41,586 nucleotides of DNA from positions 1-41,586 of the forward strand of contig JBGUWU010000028.1 of assembly GCA_045221575.1 (NCBI GenBank), written 5' to 3'. The notes beneath the pieces were generated by a model. The model searched no databases, was not told where the DNA came from, and worked only from the letters and a program-made list of their open reading frames with translations. Of the stretch, positions 31,988 through 40,130 are shown one piece after another. The stretch comes from Scybalousia_A sp045221575 (GTDB taxonomy: Bacteria; Bacteroidota; Bacteroidia; Bacteroidales; P3). Each line of letters starts with the position of its first letter. Position 1 is the first letter of the stretch. Position numbers and translations under genes: made by a program.

Positions 31988-34168
31988 ATGAAACGAGTTT
32001 TAACTGTTTTTATTTGTTTAAGTCTTACTGTATTTGTTGGTTTTTCTCAAAATGTAGATAGACCAAATAAAGGAGCAATAAAAGGAAATGGAGTTAATAC
32101 ATTTCTTTCTCATCAAAAAACAACAAATCCTACGTTAAAAGATGCTTTTTCTGATAGGTTTTGTTTATATAATATTAATGGAAAGGAATATATTTCTCTC
32201 CTTGTTAGAGTAGATAGAGAAAATGACCTTTCTTTCCTAAAAAATTATGATGTTATTTTGGGTTCTCGTCAGGGAAGGGTAGTTACACTAAAACTAAACA
32301 CAGAACAATTGGAACGTTTTTGTGAAGAAAGTTCTATAATAGAAATAGAAACAGCTCGTAAAGCAACACAGCCAATGCTTAAAAAGTCAAGAACTGTTAT
32401 GCAAGTAGAAGAAGTTTGGAATGGAAATGATTTACTTCAGGGATATACAGGTAGAGACGTAATAATAGGAGTAGCAGATTGGGGAATAGATTATACTCAT
32501 CCTAATTTTTATGATACTCTTCAGCAGGAATATAGAATTTTGGCAGCATGGGATCAATTTAGACAACAAGGACCTGCTCCAGAGGGCTTTACTTATGGAA
32601 CACTTATAGAAGGACAAGAAAATCTTCTTACAGCACAATGTGATACTTCTAATACATATAAATATGGATACCATGCTACTCATGTTGCAGGAATAACAGG
32701 AGGAAGTGGTGTAGGAACAGATTATAGAGGAATAGCACCGGAAGCAAAATGGTTGTTCTGTACTTGGATACCAGATGAAACATCTGTATTAGATGGTTAT
32801 GTTTGGATGAAAAATTATGCAAAGAGTTTAGGAAAACGTTTGGTTATAAACAATTCTTGGGGGCTTTACTTGTATGGTTATATGGACGGCAGTTCAATGT
32901 TAGATGAATTTATTAATGATATGTCTGATAACGACAGCGTTGTTTTTACAACTTCAGCAGGTAACAATGGAACAGAGAAATTTCACATTAAAGCAGACTT
33001 TTCAGACGTGGAAAACCCTGTAGATACGGTTAAAACAGAAGTAGGTTTTGGCGCAGAAGGTACAAATAATTATTGGGGAGAAACAATTACTTTGCAGGGA
33101 GAAGGTAATACAAACTTTACTTCTAAGATAGAAGTTTATGATAGACATTGGATAAAAGTACATGAAAGTGAGGTGCTAATATGTAATGGAGATGTGATAG
33201 CAGATACAATGTTTGTTGTTCAAGATGGAGATACAATAATATATAGAGCCTCTACTCGTTACCCTTCAGATGGAAGATACTTAGTAGATTGGGAAGTTAG
33301 AAAAACAAAGCTGACAAATAGCTTTACACATGTTGTTCTTGTGGTAAGTGCAGACCAAGGTGTTGTTCATGCTTGGAATGTTGCATGCTTAACAACAGGA
33401 GTCGGTAATTGGGGTTATGATTTTATGGATTCACAAGAAGGTTATCTTTTAGGCAATGATGAATATGGTATTAGCGAACCAGCAGTTGCAGAAAAGGTAA
33501 TAACTGTTGGAGCAAGCAAGATAAGAAGGGCAAATGTACCATCAACTATAGCTCTTTTCTCTTCAAGAGGTCCAACGATGTGTCCTTATCTAAAGCCAGA
33601 AATTGTTGCTCCAGGTCAAGATATAATGTCTTCTATATCTTCATTTACAACAGAAAATGTTAATATAACAGCAACTGTGCCTTTCAATGATAAAGATTAT
33701 CCTTTTGCAGCTCTTTCTGGAACTTCAATGTCTTGTCCTATGGTAACAGGAAGTGTCGCCCTTATGCTTGAGGCTAATCCTCTTCTTACACCAGATGAAA
33801 TAAAAGACATTATTACTCAAACAGCAGACACTAACGTCAATACAGGTGTTTGTCCTAACGATATTTGGGGATACGGAAACATAAATACTTATAAAGCAGT
33901 TAAAATGGCGGAGGTAGTTTTGGGATTAAACGATACAAAATTATTGAATACTTTGCGAGTTTATCCTAATCCAGCACAAGATGTTTTGTATTTGACTAAA
34001 GAAATCTTTAATGGAGAAGTTATTATTTTTGATATGATGGGAAGAAAACTAATGTCTTCTTCTCTAAATAGTAAAACGATAGATATATCTGCATTAGAGA
34101 AAGGTGTTTATATGCTTTATATAAAAGATGATGGCCTTTGTTATCAAACAAAATTTGTAAAAAAATAA
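31988..34168 (+). CDS. Secreted S8 subtilisin-like protease with T9SS sorting domain
   Basis: A 726-residue secreted serine protease. It has a signal peptide (MKRVLTVFICLSLTVFVGFS), a short prodomain, and the S8 catalytic triad D164 (VADWGIDYTHP), H229 (GYHATHVAGITGG) and S580 (LSGTSMSCPMVTG), with the oxyanion Asn in TSAGNNGTE. The usual D(S/T)G triplet is DWG here. The C-terminal 75 residues (RVYPNPAQDVLYL, VIIFDMMGRKL, ISALEKGVYMLYI) form a type A type IX secretion sorting domain, predicting export across the outer membrane and surface attachment or release. I use ATG 31988 because the signal peptide starts there and the promoter lies in the upstream open frame. Confidence 0.93.
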   Translation: MKRVLTVFICLSLTVFVGFSQNVDRPNKGAIKGNGVNTFLSHQKTTNPTLKDAFSDRFCLYNINGKEYISLLVRVDRENDLSFLKNYDVILGSRQGRVVTLKLNTEQLERFCEESSIIEIETARKATQPMLKKSRTVMQVEEVWNGNDLLQGYTGRDVIIGVADWGIDYTHPNFYDTLQQEYRILAAWDQFRQQGPAPEGFTYGTLIEGQENLLTAQCDTSNTYKYGYHATHVAGITGGSGVGTDYRGIAPEAKWLFCTWIPDETSVLDGYVWMKNYAKSLGKRLVINNSWGLYLYGYMDGSSMLDEFINDMSDNDSVVFTTSAGNNGTEKFHIKADFSDVENPVDTVKTEVGFGAEGTNNYWGETITLQGEGNTNFTSKIEVYDRHWIKVHESEVLICNGDVIADTMFVVQDGDTIIYRASTRYPSDGRYLVDWEVRKTKLTNSFTHVVLVVSADQGVVHAWNVACLTTGVGNWGYDFMDSQEGYLLGNDEYGISEPAVAEKVITVGASKIRRANVPSTIALFSSRGPTMCPYLKPEIVAPGQDIMSSISSFTTENVNITATVPFNDKDYPFAALSGTSMSCPMVTGSVALMLEANPLLTPDEIKDIITQTADTNVNTGVCPNDIWGYGNINTYKAVKMAEVVLGLNDTKLLNTLRVYPNPAQDVLYLTKEIFNGEVIIFDMMGRKLMSSSLNSKTIDISALEKGVYMLYIKDDGLCYQTKFVKK

Positions 34169-34209
34169 AAAAAAATGATTTTTATATATAGCATAAACTA
34201 AAAAAAGTG

Positions 34210-34217
34210 TAAATTTG
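34210..34217 (+). promoter_or_regulatory. -7 box for gcvH
   Basis: TAAATTTG followed by CA. The transcript leader would be about 90 bases and would contain the diverged repeat core at 34225-34262. Confidence 0.6.
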
Positions 34218-34224
34218 CAAGCGA

Positions 34225-34262
34225 AAATAGGGGGGCTTTGAAGAAAGACAGTCTCTGTATTT
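34225..34262. repeat. Diverged copy of the repeat core in the gcvH leader
   Basis: AATAGGGGGGCTTTGAAGA, then AAGACAGTCTCTGTATTTAG, aligns with AATTGGGGTGGCTTCAAAG, then AAGACRGCCAAATT, of the other cores, but with several changes and no flanking heptamers. I regard homology as possible rather than shown. Confidence 0.4.
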
Positions 34263-34311
34263 AGCTTAGGTAAAGAAAAAATAAGTATAAACTAATAAAA
34301 ACAAAAAACAG

Positions 34312-34692
34312 ATGAATATTCCACAAAATTTAAAGTATTCAGAAGACCACGAATGGTTAAGAATAGAAGGAAATGAAGCATACATTGGTATTAGCGATTA
34401 CGCACAACATGAACTTGGAGATATAGTTTTTGTTGATGTAGATACAGAAGGTGAAGAACTATCAGCAGGTGATACATTCGGTTCAATAGAGGCTGTTAAA
34501 ACAGTTTCAGACCTTTTGATGCCTGTTTCAGGTAAAGTTTTAGAAGTTAATGCTGCTTTAGAAGATAATGCTGCTGCTATTAACACAGATCCATACGGTG
34601 AAGGTTGGATAATAAAAATAGAAATGACAGACGCATCAGAAGCAGATAAACTTATGGACGCTACTGCTTATTCAGCACACATAGGACTTTAA
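34312..34692 (+). CDS. gcvH: Glycine cleavage system H protein
   Basis: A 126-residue lipoyl-carrier protein of the glycine cleavage system. The N-terminal block YSEDHEWLRIEGNEAYIGISDYAQHELGDIVFVDV and the lipoylation site Lys in FGSIEAVKTVSDLLMPVSGKVLEVN are both standard, and the C-terminal GEGWIIKIEM is conserved. It is followed by a strong terminator and then a VanZ-like gene. The other glycine cleavage genes (gcvT, gcvP) are not in the window. Confidence 0.97.
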   Translation: MNIPQNLKYSEDHEWLRIEGNEAYIGISDYAQHELGDIVFVDVDTEGEELSAGDTFGSIEAVKTVSDLLMPVSGKVLEVNAALEDNAAAINTDPYGEGWIIKIEMTDASEADKLMDATAYSAHIGL

Positions 34693-34717
34693 TATTGTAT
34701 ATTAAGAAACTATATTC

Positions 34718-34757
34718 AAATAAGGGCTTTGCTCTAAAACAAAGTCCTTATTTTTTT
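34718..34757 (+). terminator. Terminator after gcvH
   Basis: AAATAAGGGCTTTG (34718-34731) pairs with CAAAGTCCTTATTT (34740-34753) with a single G-U pair. The loop has eight bases and a T-run follows. The vanZ-like start is 12 bases beyond the T-run, so that gene may depend on readthrough. Confidence 0.88.
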
Positions 34758-34768
34758 GTGCATAACAA

Positions 34769-35188
34769 ATGAAAAACAAATATCTTTTAAATTCCAAGAC
34801 ATATTATATCCTTTTTGTTGTTTGCACTCTGTGTATAATAACTCTGCTTTTGCTTCCTTTGAGTGTTTTCTCTGCTACTCCCAAGATAGTTCTTTGGAAG
34901 CATTCCGACAAAGTAGTACATTTTATAATGTTTTTTGGCGAAACTTGGTTGTTGTTTCGTTGCGTAGAGTTTATAAAGGAATATGCTTTCAAAAAGATTA
35001 GTTATATCGTTTTTATTTCTGTTTTTCTTTTTGGACTAATGACAGAAGTATTGCAGAAGATAACATACAATACAGCTAAAAGAAATTTCTCTGTATGGGA
35101 TTTATTGGTTGATACTTTAGCATGCGTGGTCGCAATAGTGGTTATCAATATTCTTGCTTGTAAACTAAAAAACAAACGTTTCTTTTAA
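34769..35188 (+). CDS. VanZ-like membrane protein
   Basis: A 139-residue small membrane protein of the VanZ-like family with four hydrophobic segments. Family features are SDKVVHFIMFFGETWLLF in the second region and LMTEVLQKITYNTAKRNFSVWDLLVDTLACVVAIVV, containing the conserved E..Q and D..D pattern. VanZ-like genes are often next to gcvH in this phylum; the functional link is unknown. It lies close behind the gcvH terminator with no recognisable promoter of its own. Despite the name there is no indication of glycopeptide resistance here. Confidence 0.85.
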   Translation: MKNKYLLNSKTYYILFVVCTLCIITLLLLPLSVFSATPKIVLWKHSDKVVHFIMFFGETWLLFRCVEFIKEYAFKKISYIVFISVFLFGLMTEVLQKITYNTAKRNFSVWDLLVDTLACVVAIVVINILACKLKNKRFF

Positions 35189-35301
35189 TCCATATTCTTT
35201 TATGTTAATAGTTAAGAGAAAACAAATCTCAAATTTTAAGTAATTTTTTATTGTTTTTTGCGTTCAAGTAATCGTAGAAATAAAGAAATATCAAAGAGTT
35301 T

Positions 35302-36207
35302 ATGAAAATAGAGGTAAAAGAAAATATAAGTCTTTTAAATTTTGTGTTGAAATATTTTCCTCAGGTATCAGTAACTAAGGCTAAAAAAATGATACTTTAT
35401 AATTGTTTCTCAATAGGAGGAGCAAGTATAAAAAGTTTTGAGTATATGATTGAAAAAGGAACAACGATAGATTACAGAAAATACTCTGGTGGAATGCACA
35501 TAGCAAGAGAAAAAAGAGATATTGCTGTTCTTTATGAAGACGAAAACATACTTATTACAAGCAAATCCTATGGAATTAAAGTATTTGACCCAAAGGATAA
35601 GAAAAATGAAGATATGCTCACTGAGGTAAAACGCTATGTGCATAAAAAGATGCGACAAGCTGCGGTTTATATCATCTTCGCACCAGACACATACGAGAGT
35701 GGGCTTTGCATTTTCTCTAAGAATAAGTTTGCATATGAAAGAATGTCAGAACAAATAAAAAATATGACCTTTGGAATTGATGTTGTTTGTTGCAATCGTC
35801 CAAAACATAAGAACGATAAAATAAAGTTCTTCTTCCAAGAATGCAAAAACAGATACGATATATCTTTATCAGAAAAAGAAGGATATGCACCTTACACTAT
35901 ACAATACAAAACTATAGAAGATTTATCTTTGGGCGAAGAAGACTTTTTCCTTATCCACATAGAACAAAAAGGATATTATCCTCTTTTAACACGTGCTTTT
36001 CTTAAAGATATTAATATACCTGTTGTTGGAGATGTACGTTTTGATAAACAGAAGGCAAAGAATATGCTTAAATACTTTGTTTCAACTATAGAGTTCGCAA
36101 ATGTTATCAATGGCAAGAAAACAAGAGTAACTTGCAAACTTCCTAACACTTTCCAAAGTTTTAATATCCCTGTTTATGACACAGCAAAGCAAGAGAGTAA
36201 AGAATAA
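35302..36207 (+). CDS. Divergent RluA-family pseudouridine synthase-like protein
   Basis: A 301-residue protein with an RluA-like layout: an S4-like N-terminal domain (about 9-60, VTKAKKMILYNCFSIGG), then a synthase-like domain with VLYEDENILITSKSYGIKV (normally LYEDexllvvnKPaGl). The catalytic motif, normally HRLDxxTSGL, reads FAPDTYESGL: the catalytic Asp (D129) and SGL are retained, but His, Arg and Leu before the Asp are lost. The C-terminal region FLIHIEQKGYYPLLTRAFLKDINIPVVGDVRF matches the family's G(r.hQiR.hl...g.pi.GD..Y) block, again with HQIR lost. It may be inactive or have changed its target. tRNA genes on the opposite strand follow. Confidence 0.7.
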   Translation: MKIEVKENISLLNFVLKYFPQVSVTKAKKMILYNCFSIGGASIKSFEYMIEKGTTIDYRKYSGGMHIAREKRDIAVLYEDENILITSKSYGIKVFDPKDKKNEDMLTEVKRYVHKKMRQAAVYIIFAPDTYESGLCIFSKNKFAYERMSEQIKNMTFGIDVVCCNRPKHKNDKIKFFFQECKNRYDISLSEKEGYAPYTIQYKTIEDLSLGEEDFFLIHIEQKGYYPLLTRAFLKDINIPVVGDVRFDKQKAKNMLKYFVSTIEFANVINGKKTRVTCKLPNTFQSFNIPVYDTAKQESKE

Positions 36208-36269
36208 ACTGAGGCTAAATAATAAAACAAAAAAGAGAAGTAAGATATTTTCTTGCCTCTCTTTCTTTG

Positions 36270-36343
36270 TGATCCCAGAAGGATTCAAACCTTCAACCGC
36301 TTGATCCGTAGTCAAGTACTCTATTCAGTTGAGCTATGGGACC
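36270..36343 (-). tRNA. tRNA-Arg (anticodon ACG)
   Basis: A 74-base cloverleaf on the minus strand. The acceptor stem GGTCCCA pairs with TGGGATC (one G-U), discriminator A. The anticodon stem-loop TTGA-CTACGGA-TCAA gives anticodon ACG. The T arm contains GGTTTGAATCC, in which TTTGAAT replaces the usual TTCGAAT. No CCA is encoded. It lies 22 bases downstream of tRNA-Cys on the same strand. Confidence 0.93.
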
Positions 36344-36365
36344 ATTGTTTTGATTTACTCTTTTG

Positions 36366-36436
36366 AGGTCTCTTCCGGATTCGAACCGGAGTAAACGGTT
36401 TTGCAGACCGGCACCTAGCCACTCGGTCAAGAGACC
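36366..36436 (-). tRNA. tRNA-Cys (anticodon GCA)
   Basis: A 71-base cloverleaf on the minus strand. GGTCTCT pairs with AGAGACC, and the discriminator base is T, the Cys identity base. The anticodon arm CGGT-CTGCAAA-ACCG gives GCA. The T arm is CCGGTTCGAATCCGG. It is first in a two-tRNA transcript with tRNA-Arg. Confidence 0.95.
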
Positions 36437-36460
36437 ATCTTTTCCCCCTTTTTCAGTTTG

Positions 36461-36491
36461 CAAAAGTACAACCTTTTATTTAAATGACAAA
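36461..36491 (-). promoter_or_regulatory. Promoter of the tRNA-Cys/tRNA-Arg unit
   Basis: On the minus strand -33 TTTG (36488-36491) and -7 TACTTTTG (36461-36468), 19 bp apart, lie 24 bases upstream of tRNA-Cys. Confidence 0.75.
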
Positions 36492-36528
36492 TTTTTTTGA
36501 TATAAAAATATAAAAAACTTAAAGTTTA

Positions 36529-36575
36529 TTAAAAAGAGTTGATGTTTTCTCTCAAAAACACCAACTCTTCTTTTC
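36529..36575 (-). terminator. purC terminator built on the GTTGAT motif
   Basis: A 15-position stem with one mismatch: AAGAGTTGATGTTTT (36534-36548) against AAAACACCAACTCTT (36555-36569). On the minus strand it is followed by five T. The left arm carries the AAGAGTTGAT sequence that opens the 21-bp units elsewhere in the window. Confidence 0.8.
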
Positions 36576-36603
36576 TATATCTGTTCTTTTTTTAGTAATC
36601 TTT

Positions 36604-37551
36604 TTACAAAGTATTTAAACAATTGTTGATGTTGTCTTCAATACGTTTTGCAATATTAGAATGTTCGTCAGCTTTTATGAATTTTTCGCCTGTGATATGT
36701 TCATATAGCTCTATGTAGCGGTTAGAGATACTTTCGACAATCTCATCAGTCATTTCTGGCACTTTTTGTCCTTCTTTGCCTTGAAAACCATTGTCCATAA
36801 GCCACTCTCGAACAAACTCTTTGCTTAATTGACGTTGTTTCTCTCCTTTTTGTTGTCTTTCTTCATAACCTTCAAGATAAAAATAACGAGAAGAATCAGG
36901 AGTGTGTATTTCATCTATAAGGTAAATCTGTCCGTCTGCTTTTCCGAACTCATATTTAGTATCAACAAGTATTAGTCCTCTTTGTTTTGCAACCTCTGTG
37001 CCTCTTTCAAACAGTTGCAAAGCATATCTTTCTATTTGTTCATAGTCTTCTTTGCTGACTAATCCTTGAGCTATTATCTCTTCTTTTGAGATATTCTCAT
37101 CATGACCGGCATCTGCTTTTGTTGTAGGAGTGATGATAGGAGTAGGGAACTTGTCATTCTCTTTCATTCCTTCAGGTAAAGCAACACCACACAATGTTCT
37201 TGCTCCGTTTTTATACTCTCTGTAAGAAGAACCAGCCAAATAACCTCTGACAATCATCTCTACTTTAAAAGGTTCGCACTTCTTTCCTATAGTTACCATA
37301 GGGTCTGGAGTCGCAATCTTCCAGTTAGGAAGTATATCCTTGGTAATGTCAAGGAACTTTGCTGCTATTTGATTTAGTATCTGTCCTTTGTAAGGAATAC
37401 CTTTAGGTAAGACAACATCAAATGCAGATATTCTGTCTGTAACAATCATGGCAAGGTATTTATCTTCAATGTTATAAACATCTCTAACTTTGCCTTCGTA
37501 ATAAGATTTTTGATTTTTAAAATGATAATCTGTTTTAATTAGTGCTTGCAT
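36604..37551 (-). CDS. purC: Phosphoribosylaminoimidazole-succinocarboxamide synthase (SAICAR synthetase)
   Basis: A 315-residue purine-biosynthesis enzyme that joins CAIR and aspartate using ATP. Diagnostic blocks are KVRDVYNI with the nucleotide-binding loop, MIVTDRISAFDVVLPKGIPYKG, KCEPFKVEMIVRGYLAGSSY, TPTTKADAGHDENIS and LVDTKYEFGKADGQIYLIDE-like with HTPDSSRY. The 315-residue length and insertions match the long eukaryote-like type common in Bacteroidota, rather than the roughly 240-residue E. coli form. It lies 20 bases after the PNGase F-like gene and is followed by a terminator. Confidence 0.96.
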   Translation of the reverse strand: MQALIKTDYHFKNQKSYYEGKVRDVYNIEDKYLAMIVTDRISAFDVVLPKGIPYKGQILNQIAAKFLDITKDILPNWKIATPDPMVTIGKKCEPFKVEMIVRGYLAGSSYREYKNGARTLCGVALPEGMKENDKFPTPIITPTTKADAGHDENISKEEIIAQGLVSKEDYEQIERYALQLFERGTEVAKQRGLILVDTKYEFGKADGQIYLIDEIHTPDSSRYFYLEGYEERQQKGEKQRQLSKEFVREWLMDNGFQGKEGQKVPEMTDEIVESISNRYIELYEHITGEKFIKADEHSNIAKRIEDNINNCLNTL

Positions 37552-37571
37552 ATTATTTCTATATTTTTAAA

Positions 37572-39224
37572 TTAATCTCTTTTTGAAAACATCTTGTATT
37601 CTGAATAGCCATTGCAATAAATCCATGCAGAATAATAACCATCTTCGAAGTCTTTGTAATCTATGGTTATATCATGTTTATTTTTTGAGTCAAAGGTTTT
37701 GTTATATACTTCTTCACCTGTCTTTCTGTTTTTGATAACAATATCCATTTTGTCTTCAAAGTTCATTGGACAGAAGAATAAAACACGAAACTCTTTCTTA
37801 TCTTTATCTTGTAATGCCACAAGTTTATTCTCTCTATGTTGTAATACAAACTTATCATCAGTAACAATAAAAGGTTGATTGATAAAACAACCGAAATCGG
37901 GCTCAAAAGCATGTAAAATATTAGTGCTATCTTTATCGTAAATCAAAATATAACCATCTTTTTGCATAGGATTAGCCCACCAAGATAGACCATCGCAATC
38001 TGTGTCTTCTACTCTAAACAGACAAGAATCACCTTCTTGAAGTTTTATCCTGTGGGTGTAGATTTTTTCTGTGTCAAATTGAGTCTGTTCATAATATTTC
38101 TTACCAGGAACAAAGCCAAGCTTAGCTTTGTCATCTCTTTCTGTCTTTGCTATAAACCATTTATCTCTTGCGTCTGCATTAGTCTTAAAAACAAGTATAA
38201 ACTCAGTAGGTAAAGCGATAGATCTTAGGAAATATTCTCTGTTATCCTCAATGTTAATATGATTGTAGGTGTTATCTTTTATGAAAAACAAGTCATTTGC
38301 TATTTGATAGCCGGCATCGCCTGTGTTATGTCCATTATAGTAATCAAAACTCAACTCAATAGACAGTTTATCGTCTTTTATATAAGGAGTTAAATCGTAA
38401 TAGAACTCATTAACCTTTGTTCCCGGACACCAGCCTGCACGATTGTAAATCCAGGTTCCGCCTTGTGGTTGAATAGGGTTGCAACCGCAGTCATTTCTCC
38501 AAACACTTTGCTTTGCAACCAAGTTGTTATTAACCTTATAGTAGTATGCTTTCTCCAAAAACTCAGCTGCTGCATTCAAACCATCGCCACCATGACCAGA
38601 AACAGTCATACGTGCTAACACCTTCTTAGTTCCTTTGGGAATAGATATAGTTCTTTGGGGTAGAAACTCGTCTATTGTGCTGTCTTCTCTGCCAAAAGGA
38701 TAATATCCGAAATAAACGTTCTCTACATCTATGAATTTGTCAGCCTTTTCTTTCTTGTCTTCTGTGAAGATAAAGTTTGTTGAAGCAAGGAAACCATCTT
38801 GGTAACCTTCAAAGCTGATAACTATATCTACACTGTCTTTCATCAAAGGCAGATATTCTGTAATATTCCATTTAAGATGATAATCCCAAGTGCTGGCTTT
38901 TGCTCCTTGATTGTACCAACCTGAATATGGGGTAATCATTCTTCCAAGTTGAAAGTTAAGAGTGTCTTTGCCCTGTACTTTTCTAAGTATTATATTTATA
39001 GAATAATCCCAATCAGAACATTTATGCTCAGGACAGTTCAAAGAAAAGTCCAAAGTAATATTTTTTATTTGTTTGTCTTTTATTGGGAAGAGGATTTTCT
39101 TGGAATATTCTTCACGTGTTTTTAAATGAGTGCGGTCATGTACCAATATATTAAAGGTGCTACTTTGGGCAAACAAAGAAACACAGACAAGTAACGAAAT
39201 AATAAAACTCAATGTTCTTTTCAT
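37572..39224 (-). CDS. PNGase F-like peptide-N-glycosidase (secreted)
   Basis: A 550-residue secreted homologue of peptide-N4-(N-acetyl-beta-glucosaminyl)asparagine amidase F, which removes intact N-glycans from glycoproteins. A signal peptide (1-20) is followed by the two PNGase F lobes (about 25-325): NCPEHKCSDWDYSINI aligns with the PNGase F segment carrying D60 (here D73), SFEGYQDG carries the E118 equivalent (E139), and AAAEFLEKAYYYKVN carries the E206 equivalent (E221, next residue Phe rather than Trp). LGRMITPYSGWY and NRAGWCPGTKV are further matches. About 200 extra C-terminal residues have unknown function; no T9SS sorting domain is visible. It has its own promoter at 39247, and purC follows. 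Confidence 0.88.
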   Translation of the reverse strand: MKRTLSFIISLLVCVSLFAQSSTFNILVHDRTHLKTREEYSKKILFPIKDKQIKNITLDFSLNCPEHKCSDWDYSINIILRKVQGKDTLNFQLGRMITPYSGWYNQGAKASTWDYHLKWNITEYLPLMKDSVDIVISFEGYQDGFLASTNFIFTEDKKEKADKFIDVENVYFGYYPFGREDSTIDEFLPQRTISIPKGTKKVLARMTVSGHGGDGLNAAAEFLEKAYYYKVNNNLVAKQSVWRNDCGCNPIQPQGGTWIYNRAGWCPGTKVNEFYYDLTPYIKDDKLSIELSFDYYNGHNTGDAGYQIANDLFFIKDNTYNHINIEDNREYFLRSIALPTEFILVFKTNADARDKWFIAKTERDDKAKLGFVPGKKYYEQTQFDTEKIYTHRIKLQEGDSCLFRVEDTDCDGLSWWANPMQKDGYILIYDKDSTNILHAFEPDFGCFINQPFIVTDDKFVLQHRENKLVALQDKDKKEFRVLFFCPMNFEDKMDIVIKNRKTGEEVYNKTFDSKNKHDITIDYKDFEDGYYSAWIYCNGYSEYKMFSKRD

Positions 39225-39246
39225 AAGGCTTTCTTTTTTACATCTG

Positions 39247-39277
39247 CAAATTTATAACTTTATTCACACATAACAAA
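39247..39277 (-). promoter_or_regulatory. Promoter of the PNGase F-like gene, inside the upstream CDS end
   Basis: On the minus strand -33 TTTG (39274-39277) and -7 TAAATTTG (39247-39254), followed by CA, are 19 bp apart. The -33 box lies in the last codons of the Usp-like gene, whose stop is at 39260. Confidence 0.75.
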
Positions 39278-40114
39278 AATATCATCTCTTCTATTCAAGA
39301 AAAGGACAGGGACTTTGTCAAGGTTGATTAAAACTTTCTTTTCGGGCAAACCAAAGAAGAACTCCAAGAAACCTTTGTTGGCAGTGGTCTGAAATATACA
39401 CAAACTCCTGTTTTCTTTCTCAGCAAAAGCCAAAGCTTGAACATCGGTTTGAGTTTTTCTGTTGAGAGAATGAATATTACGTGTTTCTATTTTAAAGTTT
39501 TTGAACATCTTTCTAGCAAAGCCGATATTAAGATTAAGTTGTTTTTGCAGGTATTCATCTCTGTATCTATGATAATAAATATCTACTATTGAATTAGCAA
39601 ACCTTCCAAAATAAGAAGCCCAAAGTACTTTTTCCTTGCTTTCTTTTAGCGAGTCCATGCTTAGAACAACTTCTTTGAAATCGTTGTTTTCTATGTCAGT
39701 GTTGTTAAAAATAAAATAAGCAATACGGGAAGAGTAGAAGTTTTTTATAATATCATCGACAGAAATGGGATTTGCTCTGTCCTTAACCTTGCTTTCCAAA
39801 GCAGAAACAATCATTACTCCGTTTAATATCTCTCCTGTGGAATGAATAATATCTCTTGTCTTACCTTTTAAGGCAGCAAAGGAATGAGTATAAGGAATAT
39901 CTATTTCTTGGTTTATTTCTTCTAAACGTTTAGATGCTTCTTGTGTGGAAATGTTTGTATATCTCTCGTCAGAGATATGTAAGAGGATAATCCCCTTTTT
40001 CAACATCTTAGCAAATTTTTCTGCCCAACGGATTATGTTTTTGTAGTTGTTGAAATCGGTGATGTAGGCAATAACGAACTGATCCCTATATTCTCCTTTT
40101 TTATACTTGGCCAT
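39260..40114 (-). CDS. Divergent tandem universal-stress-like protein
   Basis: A 284-residue protein with two Usp-like halves. The N-terminal half opens QFVIAYITDFNNYKNIIRWAEKFAKMLKKGIILLHIS, and the second half ends FFFGLPEKKVLINLDKVPVLFLNRRD, which aligns with the FFLGPYAQQMINLSSYPVLAIS end of the Usp protein at 6760-7587. The ATP-binding glycine pattern is not visible, so nucleotide binding is doubtful. I choose ATG 40114 (MAKYKKGEY); the frame stays open to 40234, but that stretch lies over the rhomboid gene. It starts 16 bases after the rhomboid stop, so it is probably co-transcribed. Confidence 0.75.
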   Translation of the reverse strand: MAKYKKGEYRDQFVIAYITDFNNYKNIIRWAEKFAKMLKKGIILLHISDERYTNISTQEASKRLEEINQEIDIPYTHSFAALKGKTRDIIHSTGEILNGVMIVSALESKVKDRANPISVDDIIKNFYSSRIAYFIFNNTDIENNDFKEVVLSMDSLKESKEKVLWASYFGRFANSIVDIYYHRYRDEYLQKQLNLNIGFARKMFKNFKIETRNIHSLNRKTQTDVQALAFAEKENRSLCIFQTTANKGFLEFFFGLPEKKVLINLDKVPVLFLNRRDDIFVMCE

Positions 40115-40130
40115 ATAATTCAGACTTTGG

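Noticed and set aside
34756..35001. Plus-strand open frame of 81 codons overlapping the VanZ-like gene
   Set aside because: It is a shadow frame; the frame beginning at 34769 encodes the recognisable VanZ-like protein with proper membrane segments.
34769..35188. Glycopeptide-resistance gene (vanZ)
   Set aside because: Only the broad VanZ-like membrane family is matched; no other van genes are present and gcvH-vanZ-like neighbours are ordinary in this phylum.
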